Shown piece by piece: positions 45,722 to 55,695 of a stretch of 64,000 nt of DNA; the stretch's first letter is position 1; each line of letters starts with the position of its first letter. Origin of the DNA: Hydrangea macrophylla (lineage: Eukaryota; Streptophyta; Magnoliopsida; Cornales; Hydrangeaceae); contig CM066991.1 of assembly GCA_033977485.1 (NCBI GenBank), positions 56,973,350 through 57,037,349 on the forward strand, read 5' to 3'. Position numbers and translations under genes: made by a program. Below the pieces are notes generated by a model, which did no database searches, was not told where the DNA came from, and saw only the letters and a program-made list of their open reading frames with translations.

Positions 45722-45927
45722 GAGCAATATATTAGAACCCAAATTTAGAAGACTAATGCTTCTCAAATTTTTATTCTAAAAATGTTTTCTAAATGATGTG
45801 GTAGTGGGGTCAGGTAAACAACTTCCAATTAAAATTTAACTAATTCCACTATATTAGAGTTGGCCCAACTATCACATCATTTGAGAAGCACTTTTAAAAT
45901 AAAAATTTTAGAAACATAACATTACTC
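45722..45927. mobile_element. Foldback MITE 1
   Basis: A 206-base element with inverted ends GAGCAATATATTA and, on the other strand, GAGTAATGTTATG. The arms continue for about 80 bases with CTTCTCAAAT and ATTTTTATT words pairing across the element. It shares its terminal word with MITE 2. Confidence 0.6.
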
Positions 45928-46108
45928 AAGATAAAAAGTTCACACTTATTATATGACAAAAAAAAGACTCCTTTTCAAATTTTCCTTCCACTTTTTAGAC
46001 TAATATGAATATATAAAAGTTAAAACTTGAAAACCCACCCCCAGGCCCCACCTTCCTTCCTTCCTTATCTGCCTTACCAAGAAAGTGGAAAGGCAAGTGA
46101 CAAAAAAA

Positions 46109-46294
46109 GAGTAATATTTAGGATACAACCAAAAGACACAATCTTAGGAGACAATTCTCATTTTGTGTTTCTCTCTCTCATGACGAGTCTTACAATACCA
46201 GTGGACACCACAGTGCTAACTAAGAGAGAGATAGACACAAAATGAGAATTGTGTACTAAAATTGTGTTTTTTAATTGTGACTCAAATATTACTC
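46109..46294. mobile_element. Foldback MITE 2
   Basis: A 186-base element with perfect 11-base terminal inverted repeats (GAGTAATATTT / AAATATTACTC). Long imperfect arms include ACAATTCTCATTTTGTGT pairing with ACACAAAATGAGAATTGT around a 45-base loop. No transposase; the superfamily was not determined. Confidence 0.7.
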
Positions 46295-46658
46295 AATGCC
46301 AAAAAGCCAAAAATAGGAAAAACATAAAGAGGGCCACTAGCTTACCATCCGATCAGAAAAGCCCTTAATTTACGCCAAAAAATAATTAAATAAAGCCGCG
46401 TAACAATAGAAGTCTCTTGTTCTACACAACATTTTATAAAACAAGGCCCAACAATAGATTTAAAAAATCTATGATCAACAACAAAAAAATTGTTCGCAAA
46501 ATTCCATTATAAAAACTTGATCAGTAATTTTGTAAAACAAAGAAGATTAACTAAAAAGCTAACTTAATTAAGTTACAGCTTTAAACCTCATCTTGTCTAG
46601 AGTCGAGCCTAGATCAAAATTACTTACAAAAATCCCTAGAGATGTAAAGAAAAACTAC

Positions 46659-46775
46659 CTTAGCCAATCCAAGACTGAATGTGATGAAGCAAGAGAAAAT
46701 ATGAAAGACGGCCAGCACAAATATTAGATATTGTAGTTGTTGGACACCTGCTTTGGACAACAGAGAAAGCTTTCC
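46659..46775 (-). pseudogene. MLO family exon fragment
   Basis: A 117-base exon between an AACAG acceptor and a GTAG donor encodes GKLSLLSKAGVQQLQYLIFV, then LAVFHIFSCFITFSLGLAK. This matches the transmembrane segment of plant MLO seven-transmembrane proteins (QLHxFIFVLAVFHV type). Other MLO exons are not seen. Like the ABCA exon, it appears to be a stray host gene fragment beside the CACTA end. Confidence 0.8.
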
Positions 46776-47999
46776 CTGTTTACACATAATCCATAACAAA
46801 TCACAATTAACAGATATCCTTCTCTCCACCTGTCACATAGTTTTTATTTTTCTGTTTTTGTTTCTTAGGTCCTTGTAGATCGAGTCGTTTGTTATTTTCA
46901 TACGTTCTGGTTATTCTTTCTTTCCTTGTATAGTTTATTTTCGTTGTCTTTATAGTATTGTTAATTCTTATAGCTTATTTAATTTCGTTTAGTTTAGTTA
47001 TAGTTCTTTTAGCTTCTTTTATTATTTTGTTTGTTTGTTTTCTTTTATCAAGAAGTAACAGGTAACATTAAACTTTTTTGACATATTCCTTTGTGTTCAC
47101 CTGTTTGTCATTGCCGAGATCGAGGTATTATCGTTCCTTCTTTATGTACTCTCCTTTCTTTCATTTTGTTGTTTCATTGGGGACAATGAAAGGCTTAGGT
47201 GTGGGGGTATGCACACGCATGCACATTATATTGCAATTTTTCAAAATTTTTTAAAACTTTTTCAATATTTGTGCTTAAATAAACGATGATTACCGACGTT
47301 TTTGCAATATAAATTTGATACTTCTTGTTATGTAACTATGATTGTTATAGAATGGTAAACATGAGAAGATGTGATTAAATATTTGCTAAAGTCATGATAT
47401 GACGTTTTAGGTCATGTATCGTTCGAATCGTAGTTTTATATCATAGATTTGCACACAACCCTATGCACTGCACGTAGTCGCTTGAATACATGTCTGATGT
47501 GAACTATAATATGATTCGGATTTTTAGATAACACATGGTGGAGACTAAGCCCGGTGAGCTTTTGAGCCTATCTTTTCTTTTTAGAGGGTTATAAATACAT
47601 CTTGTGTTTGTCGAATTTCGTTGAAATAGCGCATTAACTTGTTGTTTAGTCTCATTATTCTTGTTTTGGTTAAGAGTCAAGTTAAAATATTTGCTACCAT
47701 GCTAAATAATCTTCCATTGTAAACGTTAAAGAACTATATCACCCTAGGACATGATTTTAGGCCTTCTTTGTTTATTACCGACCGATAAATGATAAATTTC
47801 CTTAGTTCGCCCTTTGAGCCGTTAAAATGCCATTTCTTTCTGTAATTACCATTATCCTGTTTTTGCTCCGATTTGGCCAACTTGGAGTTCACCCCTGAAA
47901 GATTGATAAACTTTTAGTGGTGTTAAGACGATGTGTGATTGAGAAGAAGAAGAAAATAAGATGATGTTTGGGGTGGTTGCCTTGTTATTTATTGAATAA

Positions 48000-48125
48000 T
48001 CGTTTCAAAACCAACAAGGAGGAAAAGAATAGAGAAAAAAAAAAGAAAAAAAAAAGACAAAAAAAAAAAAAGAATAAGGTTGAAAAAAAAAAAGAAACAG
48101 AAGGATAAAAAATTGAAATATATGG
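48000..48125. repeat. Polypurine A/G-rich tract
   Basis: About 120 bases of nearly pure A with scattered G on the plus strand, inside the Athila 3' spacer. The long Phe-rich ORFs on the minus strand are an artefact of this tract. Confidence 0.8.
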
Positions 48126-48974
48126 AAAGAAATATGAAAAGATGAAAGTTGGTAGAAGAGACGAATGAAAGAAATCGAACATGCCTTACAATACCATTCT
48201 GAAAACTACCGAATGAATCTTTTCTATCCTTTTTCATTGCCTGAGCCACGTTATAACCTTTGAAAAGTCCTATTTGATCCTAGGAAACATGGTTTGGTTA
48301 TGAAAACGATGGGAGGGGGATGAAAACATGGTAATGATTAATTTTTGTTGACTATTGGCGTCCTATCCATGAGACTACTGTTCTTTCGTGTCATGCGTCC
48401 TTTTCGAGTCATATGTGAGCATTTCTTGTTTTGAAAACATATTTCATTTACTCACATATTTTAGAAAAATTACTCCTGCTTCTGAGTGTTTCATTTTAGA
48501 GTGTAATTGACATTGTGAGATTCGTAGTCGAGACATAGTTAATTGGTTATCCGAAGTATATTCCAAGTTCATGACATGCGCGTGTTTATTTGACTACCAT
48601 ATCACACACGTGCAATTGTATGAGGAACTCTATTGATTTATACGATGCATGTGCTTGGGATTGTTTTTCATGATTTAGGTGGATGTTTCATTATGTTTCT
48701 TTATGTTCGTTATTCTATTTCAAATCATTGTTTTATAATATGGAGTATTGACTATTAGTTTTTGTTCTTAATTAAATTTGTTTCAAAAATTTACAAGTTA
48801 ATAAAGATGGTTGTGGGTGACTTGTTGACGAGAACCCTCACGAGACTTCACTCGTCTGACTAGGGACACCTAGGGGTTTAAAAGGCTTGTTGCATATGCT
48901 AAATGCAATCGTGATCCATGCGAAAATGGAGTAGTATTTGTAGTAGTAGTAGTTCTATTTTTCTGTTATTTTTG

Positions 48975-49007
48975 CTCGAGGACTAGCAAAGAGTAGGTTT
49001 GGGGGTG
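48975..49007 (+). other. Polypurine tract of the Athila-like element
   Basis: CTCGAGGACTAGCAAAGAGT followed by AGGTTTGGGGGTG directly before the LTR start, the usual Athila arrangement. Confidence 0.85.
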
Positions 49008-50493
49008 TGATCGGCGACGAATAGTTGCCGTTTATAGTTCTAAAAATACGCTTTGTTAGCCCATTTCATGTAGTTATTAGTTATTTTTTAATAAGTATTC
49101 TAAATTTTGTAGGATTTGGACCTTTAATTTGAAAATACACAAAAATCCAATGATTAGTGGCTTTGGAAGTCATTCTGGGCTCAAACGGTGATTACGGTGA
49201 AAGCTGAATGCAGTAGCAGTCTTGGAAAATCACATTTTTGACAAAGAATACTTTAGATTTGAGAAATTTCTCGAGAGATATAAAATGTAGATTTTCAAGT
49301 TACGGACGCGTGGCTTCAAACGGCGAGTCAATCCGAGTTCCGAGCAAAAGGTTATCACAATTCTATGAAAGTCCCGCAGTGCAGCAAAAAGGACCTCGCG
49401 TGAGCGGGCCGCGCGAGCGACCTGTGAAAAAACCAAAAACGCGTATTTTATTAAATTAAAGTGCCCAGCGAAGGTGGTTTGTGCATATGACATCCAGAAA
49501 CGTAAATATAGCAGTTTTAGTACGATTTGGCTTAGGAAAGCTTCCTAAATCCTTCCAAACTCTATATAAATCCTATTCTAAATCAAATTGAAGGTTACAC
49601 ATCATGACACAACATTAGATACAGCCATATATAACTAAAATTTCAGCCACTGAAGAGAGGAAAGCAAGGAGAAGAAGAAGAAGACCAAGGATTCCCATGG
49701 CCTCCTCCATCAACCTCTTGCTGGTCATCAATTCTATGGACAACTAAACTCTAGATCTAGGGTTTCAATGAAACCCTAGCCAAGTAATAGGGTGTATTTT
49801 ATGTTTTTATTTTATTTTTATTACGTATGGATGACAGTTACATGTTCCGAGGATTTTTATAAATAAATCGTGCTTTTATTGATTAAATCGTTACTTTCAA
49901 AATCTATTCTTGTCTTAGATCTATTTTGATGGTAGTGTGCTCAATGATCTATGCTTGCTATGCTTGTTTAGATTATTTACATGTAATGGTGCTTAAATTG
50001 AATTGTGCTATCAAGTATCCGAATAGTCCATGCCTAGATTAGACGGATTATACCACAACCCTAGTTTAGTGTGGGATAATTCGTGCTAACCGAAGATGGA
50101 TTATGTTGGTGCTTGAACCATAGTTATTTTCTTGACGGAGGAATTGGACTTGTAGCTACAATTCCCCATTATCATCCAACTTAATAAGCTAAAGTAATTC
50201 GTAAATACCCTTATTATGAAGCTAGTGGTGGATTTGCAATCCTAGGTTCCTTAAACTTATTATAAAAACAAATATTTAATTGCTTTCATACTTTAGATTT
50301 ACTTTCATTGTTATTAGTTTAATTCAAATTAAATTCAAAATCCGTTTTTCTTAATTAACTAAATTTAGGTTTTAAAAATTAAAGTGCATAGTATTCAATC
50401 TCTGTGGGTTCGACCTTTACTTCCACACTGCAAATCTTTTGAAAGTAAAGCATAAGTTAAGCATACTTTTATATCTTGATTTTCACAAGATCA
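49008..50493 (+). repeat. 3' LTR of the Athila-like element (1486 bp)
   Basis: From TGATCGGCGACG to CACAAGATCA, followed by the TSD CAAAC (50494-50498). It pairs with 36817-38296. The TATA box is at 49562-49570, with a CTCGCGTGAGCGGGCCGCG palindrome upstream at 49396-49420. Confidence 0.92.
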
Positions 50494-50801
50494 CAAACCA
50501 CATGCGAGGGGTCTCGTATGTTCTTCCTCAGTATACTCACATGGAATATATTGTAAACCCCAGACATCTTTGGTGGTAGAGCAAGTCGATAAGCTACTTT
50601 CCCAACACAATTCAATATCTCAAATGCTCCGATGAATCGTGGGGCTAACTTCCCTCTCTTGTGACCAAAGCGTACCACTCCTCGGGTCGGTGAAACCTTA
50701 AGAAGCATGTGATCTCCAATACCGAATTCCAAATCTTTTCGATGTCGATCGGCATAACTCTTGTACCTGCTTTGAGCAGTTCTCATTCTTTCCTTGACCA
50801 A
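50494..50801 (-). pseudogene. Integrase C-terminal part of element D
   Basis: It carries MLLKVSPTRGVVRFGHKRGK, LAPRFIGAFEI and YNIFHVSILRKNIRDPSHVV, the linker between the integrase core and the chromodomain. The frame runs into the Athila LTR, which adds foreign residues. The continuation is at 38297. Confidence 0.8.
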
Positions 50802-50958
50802 AGAAATCTTCTCGTTGGTTTCTCAAACCAAATCTGGTCCCAACAGCTCCGTGTCTCCAACCTCTACCTAACACAATGGTGAACGGCATGGTCGTCCGTA
50901 CAATGCTTCGAATAGAACCATCCCGATACTAGTGTGATAACTATTGTTATAGGCAAAT

Positions 50959-51576
50959 TCAACCAAAGGCAAGTGTGTTTCCCAAGATTCTTCTGAATCG
51001 ATGACACAAGCCCCTGAGCATATCCTCTATGATCTGATTCACACGCTCAGTTTGCCCATCTGTTTGAGGTTGGAAAGCAGTACTCATTTTGAGTGAGGTT
51101 CCCATAGTCTCTTGCAAACTTTCCCAGAATCCAGAAGTAAAACGTGCGTCATGGTCTGACACAATTGACACATGTGCACCGTGAGGTCGTACCACTTGCT
51201 GTATGTACATCCGGCTCATCTTTTCTACCGGGTATGTCATACTATAAGCAATGAAATGAGCCGACTTTGTCAGTCTATCCACGATGACCCAAATGGCATC
51301 ATGATTTTGTTGAGATCGAGGCAATCCCACCACAAAATCTATGGTTATATGCCCCCATTTCCAACTGGGGACATGTAATGGTTGCAACAAATCTGACAGT
51401 CTCTGATGTTCGACTTTGACTTGCTGACAAGTCAAACACTTGGATACAAATTCGGCTACGTCCTTCTTCATACCTTCCCACCAGAAATTTCTCTTCAAAT
51501 CTTTATACATTTTTGTTCCTCTCGGGTGAACTGTATATCTGGACTTGTGTGCTTCCTCCAGAATGTCATTCCTCAA
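50959..51576 (-). pseudogene. Integrase core of element D
   Basis: A 205-codon open stretch. The zinc finger is H...H (EEAHKSRYTVHPRGTKMYKD) and CLTCQQVK. The catalytic core has ITIDFVVGLPRS (first Asp), IVSDHDARFTSGFWESLQ (second Asp) and [20 protein letters not shown] (Glu), so the D, D, E triad is complete. It would insert the DNA copy. A frame change leads to the C-terminal part. Confidence 0.88.
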
Positions 51577-51582
51577 ATTCTC

Positions 51583-52300
51583 CTAGTCAAGTACACATAA
51601 TCTGTCTTTGCATCTATATCCTCCATCACTTTTCACCTTCCATTCTGTCAGATCTTTTTCCAACATCTTCACAAACCATTTTTGGAACTTCTCATCTCCT
51701 TTCTGAGCTTTAATAATGTGGTCGATAAGAATAGGCTGTAAGACATGACATCCACAAAGTTGCCCTTCTCTATCCTCAGTATTCTGCACCTCGAACTCGG
51801 CCAATGTCTCCAATGTTCGCCATTCTCTAACCATTAAGGAGGCAATTGTCCCATGAGTTTGCCGACTCAAAGCATCAATGACCACATTAGCTTTACCAGG
51901 GTGGTATTCTAATGTGAAGTTGTAATATTTAATCAACTCCATCTATCTGCGTTGCCTCATATTCAACTCTTTCTGTGTGAACAAATATTTCAGACTCTTG
52001 TGGTCGAAGAACAAATCAAATTTCTCACCGTAGAGATAATGTCTCCAAATCTTGAGTGCAAACACCACTGCTGCCAATTCCAAATCATGAATGGGATAGT
52101 TCAACTCACTCGACTTCAGCTATCTAGATCTATAGGCAATAACTCTTCCATCTTTCATAAGTACACACCCTACTCCTTGATAAGACGCGTCACTCAAAAT
52201 AGTGAACTTTTCATTAGGCTTGGGTATGGCTAGTACCGGTGTGGTGGTGAGTCTCTCTTTCCACTCCAGAAAGGCACGCTCGTGCTTCTCTGTCTACTCA
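51583..52300 (-). pseudogene. RNase H and linker of element D
   Basis: Pieces read on the minus strand include a [19 protein letters not shown] region near 52110 and [20 protein letters not shown] near 52020. They are followed by the open stretch 51942-51583 with LIKYYNFTLEYHPGKANVVI and DALSRQ. These are the usual Ty3/gypsy RNase H end and connection to integrase. Stops separate the pieces. Confidence 0.75.
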
Positions 52301-53311
52301 AACTTTAAATTCTTCTTTGTCAGTCAGTCAAAGGTGCGACTATTTTAGAAAATCCCTCATTAAATCTTCGATAATAGCCTGCGAGTCCAAGGAAACTCCT
52401 AACTTCTGTAGGGTTGCTCAGTCTAACCCAATTTGACACAGCATCTGTCTTCGATGAATCCACAGAAATTCCTTAAGACGATACCTTGTGTCCCAAAAAT
52501 TTCACTTCTTGTAACCAGAGCTCACACTTACTAAACTTGGCATACAACTGGTGATCCTTGAGTGTCTGCATTGCTATCTGTAGATGTCGCTCGTGCTCTT
52601 CTTCTGACTTAGAATAGATCAAGATATCATCAATCAAGATGATGACCAACTGATCTAAATAAGGCTTGGAACTCTATTCATCAGATCCATAAACACTACT
52701 GAGGCATTCGTCAATCCAAATAGCATCACGAAAAATTCATAGTGACCATATCGGGTTCTGAAGGCAGTTTTAGGTATATCTTGCTTCCGTACCCTCAACT
52801 GATGATATCCTGACCATAGGTCTATCTTAGAGAAGGTTGTAGCTCCCTGTAGTTGATCAAACAAATCATCAATCCAGGGTAAGGGATACTTATTCTTGAT
52901 AGTTACTCGGTTTAATTCTCTGTAGTCGATACATAGTCGAAGTGTCCCATCCTTCTTCTTTACAAACACTGGTGCTCCCCAAGGCGATGTACTTGGACAT
53001 ACAAAACCCAGATTCTCGAGCTCCTGAACTTCTTCCTTCAACTCTAATAGTTCGGCGGGGGCCATTCTGTAGGGAACCTTCATGATCGGTGCGGTACCCA
53101 GTATAAGCTCAATGCAGAACTCTATACTTCTCTTGGTCGATAAACCCAAAATGTCTTGAAATACTTCTTCGAAGTCCTTGACTACAGGTATAGACGGCAT
53201 TGTCGCTTCTATACTGACGACTTCGATTATGTCAAACTCCTTCATCGATAGGACAATCAATCTAGATGGAATCTCACAGTCTTTTATCTGTAGAGTGTAG
53301 TCCTTGCACAA
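52300..53311 (-). pseudogene. Reverse transcriptase of element D
   Basis: It is open from 53311 to 52655 with [60 protein letters not shown] and [20 protein letters not shown]. After a frameshift near 52665 it continues with [20 protein letters not shown], containing the catalytic DD, then a thumb region with [19 protein letters not shown] near 52400-52340. It is a standard chromovirus RT with one frameshift and at least one stop. Confidence 0.85.
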
Positions 53312-53483
53312 ATGTCCTAACTTGACTATGGCCCAAAGGTGAGGTAGCCCTCAAAGTTTTCTCCAAACGGTGAGGTAAAATACCTAATCTCCGAATAGTA
53401 TTAACAAATATGAATGAAAGTGCAGCACCCGTATCAAATAAAACTTTAACTTGGGAGTTAAACAAGGTTAATGTACCTTCCAC
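53274..53483 (-). pseudogene. Protease of element D
   Basis: A 69-codon stretch with GTLTLFNSQVKVLFDTGAAL, SFIFVNTIRRLG: the DTGA active site of the aspartic protease, just upstream of RT. A frame change joins it to the following segment. Confidence 0.75.
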
Positions 53484-53569
53484 AGCTTACTGATTGGGCT
53501 GAGCTTCTCCATAATCTCCTTCTTCATAAATAGTTCCATCATATCCAGCGGCATCAGGAATAACAGCAT

Positions 53570-54531
53570 TTAGGTGAGTCTAACCTTGTTGACCATAAGT
53601 CACCTGCTTAGGAGTAGTGTAGAACTTGCTAATGTGCCCTGGTTCACCACAGTTATAGCAAACTATCCCCTGTTGAGTAGCACGCCTTGGTGCCTCGCAA
53701 TCTCGAGCCAGATGACCGGGGTTGCCACAGTTAAAACACTTCCCCACCACTACTTCCTTCTCCAACTCGGGGCTGAGTCAGATAGGTAATAGCCTGAGGT
53801 TTCTTGCTTCCATCGAAATTCCTCTTCTACCCTTGCATATGATATGCCGGTGACTTATTTCCAAAATTACCCCTCTGGGGTGGCCGAAATTTGAATTGCT
53901 TGTGGTTCACTCGAGCATCTTCTTCCAAATCAGTGGCCAAGCCAACGAGTCCCTCAAATGACTTATCTAGGTGGCCAAGAGTCAGGCAACGAATTTGCGG
54001 TGTTAGCCCTTGTTTATACTTACAGATCCTCTTTTCCTCAGTATCAACCATATGAGGGGAAAACTGAGACAGTCTCTCGAACTGAGTGGTGTACTCTTAC
54101 ACCAATTTAGTTCCCTGAGTCAAATTCATGAATTCCTTCTCCCTCCTGTGCCTTTCTGAAGTTGGAAAATACTTTTCCAGAAATCTCCCCTTAAACGCAA
54201 TCCACGTCATTCCCATAGCAGCTGTGTTTCCAATGGTGGCTATCACCGAGTCCCACCAATCTGTGGCGGCATCGGTTAATTGGAAGGTAGCTAACCTCAT
54301 CTTATCCACTTCACTGCACTGAACAGCCTCAAACATACGGTCCATTTGCCTTAACCATTGTTCAGCTTTCCAAGTTTCTGTAGTACCTGCAAACTACTCG
54401 GACCTTAGTGCACGGAATCTCTCCAGCAACTTATCCCCAGTTTGACGGTCTCGCCGGTTCTTATTTGTATTACTAATCCTCTTGAGGCATTTGACGAAGG
54501 CCTCAAACATTCCAATGGGATCAACAGTCAT
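53570..54531 (-). pseudogene. Gag of element D
   Basis: From an ATG at 54531, blocks typical of gag follow: ERFRALRSE, WKAEQWLRQMDRMFEAVQCS, LATFQLTDAATDWWDSVIAT, GRFLEKYFPTSERHRREKEF, EYTTQFERLSQFSPHMVDT, and two zinc knuckles near 53740-53610 ([28 protein letters not shown], whose last Cys is replaced). At least four stops interrupt the frame, several where Gln is expected. A slightly earlier ATG (54575) in another frame opens a basic start like that of C gag, so the true start may be there. Confidence 0.8.
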
Positions 54532-54971
54532 AGGTGCTTCCTCTTTCTCCTTTGTCTTCCAGCCATTCTAAATGCATGTCAATGATGCAAGAATGAGAAA
54601 CATAAATGAAACAGATATATGAAGCAGTTATATATATCAGTTAAAATGACAACAATATTCAAAAGAGTAATTATATATATAACTTCTTGTCAACGTGTAT
54701 GATCAGGTCAATGCCTGCCCTATCTATATGGGTTAGGACGTACTTCGTCCATGCAAGAGTTAAATGTCACAAAAATGGGGTCATTGCACTACACTCTGAT
54801 GCATGTAAATACAGCTTGCAACAAGAGATAGAGCTGCTAGTCCAAAAATAGTTAATATGTACAAGGTCATATCTAAATCATCAATCGTCTCTATAGGCCA
54901 GCTATGAGCAAATCCAATGAGTCGACTGGGTGAAATCGCTGAACATGAAAGGGGCCCACCCCATCATAGCC

Positions 54972-55502
54972 TTAAGAGGTCAAAGGTGAAGCAGGCGCAG
55001 GGGCATCTGCCTCAATTGACACCTTTTTGGGTAAAGCTAGCTCAGGTGCTAGCTCCTCCTCTAGGTCAGCGGCGAAGTCGCCTAGACCTGTGCCATCCTC
55101 CCCTACTACCTCCTCGGTAATAGGGATAACCATGACATCATCGTCATCATCATCCTTAACTATAGGAACTACCGGCGGGGGCATCTCTAGATGTGCGAGA
55201 TGAGCGTGCACAACCTAGATCTCAAGGGGAAGATAGAAAGCATCACTATTAACTAGCCTCAAAATCTCGACTAGCACTAATTGCTGAGCCTTTGCAAAGT
55301 GACAAAGCTGAAGATGAATACGGTTCAAGTCAACAATACCCACAACATGGACCTGGTGCCACAGATCCAATACTACAGTCGTCATGGCCAATTACTCAGT
55401 GGCGGTGTGATATAAGTCAAGAAAAGCTGGGACTACTGCCCTCGGGGTCATAAAATGTACTCCAAACCCGTCTAGCACATAGAGTGGCTGAGCTAGATCC
55501 AT
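54972..55502 (-). pseudogene. ORF0 of element D: acidic protein encoded upstream of gag
   Basis: The ATG at 55502 opens a 177-codon frame ending at 54972, with in-frame stops near 55397 and 55215. The N-terminal half (YVLDGFGVHFMTP, LDLWHQVHVVGIVDLNRI) is clearly related to ORF0a of element C. The C-terminal half has DDDDDDVM and Glu-rich stretches. The function is unknown. Confidence 0.6.
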
Positions 55503-55671
55503 ACCTAATGAAAAAGGTACTAACTTAAGTCAGGACAAAAATAATCTTAGGCGTTTGGGTTTCGGGCTTGTCCTCCTGTCGTATCATCAGGTATGCAAAG
55601 CTTAAGCTAACAAAATGTGGAATCGAGTCTATACTGGTAAACCCTAACCTGGCTAAACTATTATGAGATAA

Positions 55672-55687
55672 CCTGGCTCTGATACCA
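55672..55687 (-). other. Primer binding site of element D
   Basis: The minus strand reads TGGTATCAGAGCCAGG, complementary to initiator methionine tRNA, eight bases inside the LTR end. Confidence 0.88.
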
Positions 55688-55695
55688 CTAAATCC

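Larger units (their letters stand above)
46830..50493 (+). mobile_element. Athila-like element, 3' fragment
   Basis: About 2.2 kb of non-coding 3' internal sequence (GGGGACAATG...GTGTGGGGGTAT near 47177-47209), a PPT and a complete 3' LTR. Its 5' counterpart is at 35438-38296 in inverted orientation. The left limit is uncertain; the sequence takes on Athila character from roughly 46850. Protease, RT, RNase H and integrase are missing from both fragments. Confidence 0.75.

Noticed and set aside
47985..48249. Phe-rich membrane protein on the minus strand
   Set aside because: It is the translation of an A/G-rich low-complexity tract within the Athila spacer.
36817..50493. A 13.7-kb DNA transposon with the two inverted Athila LTR copies as terminal inverted repeats
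   Set aside because: The copies have retroelement features (PBS next to one, PPT next to the other), and the TSDs pair only if part of the segment is re-inverted.
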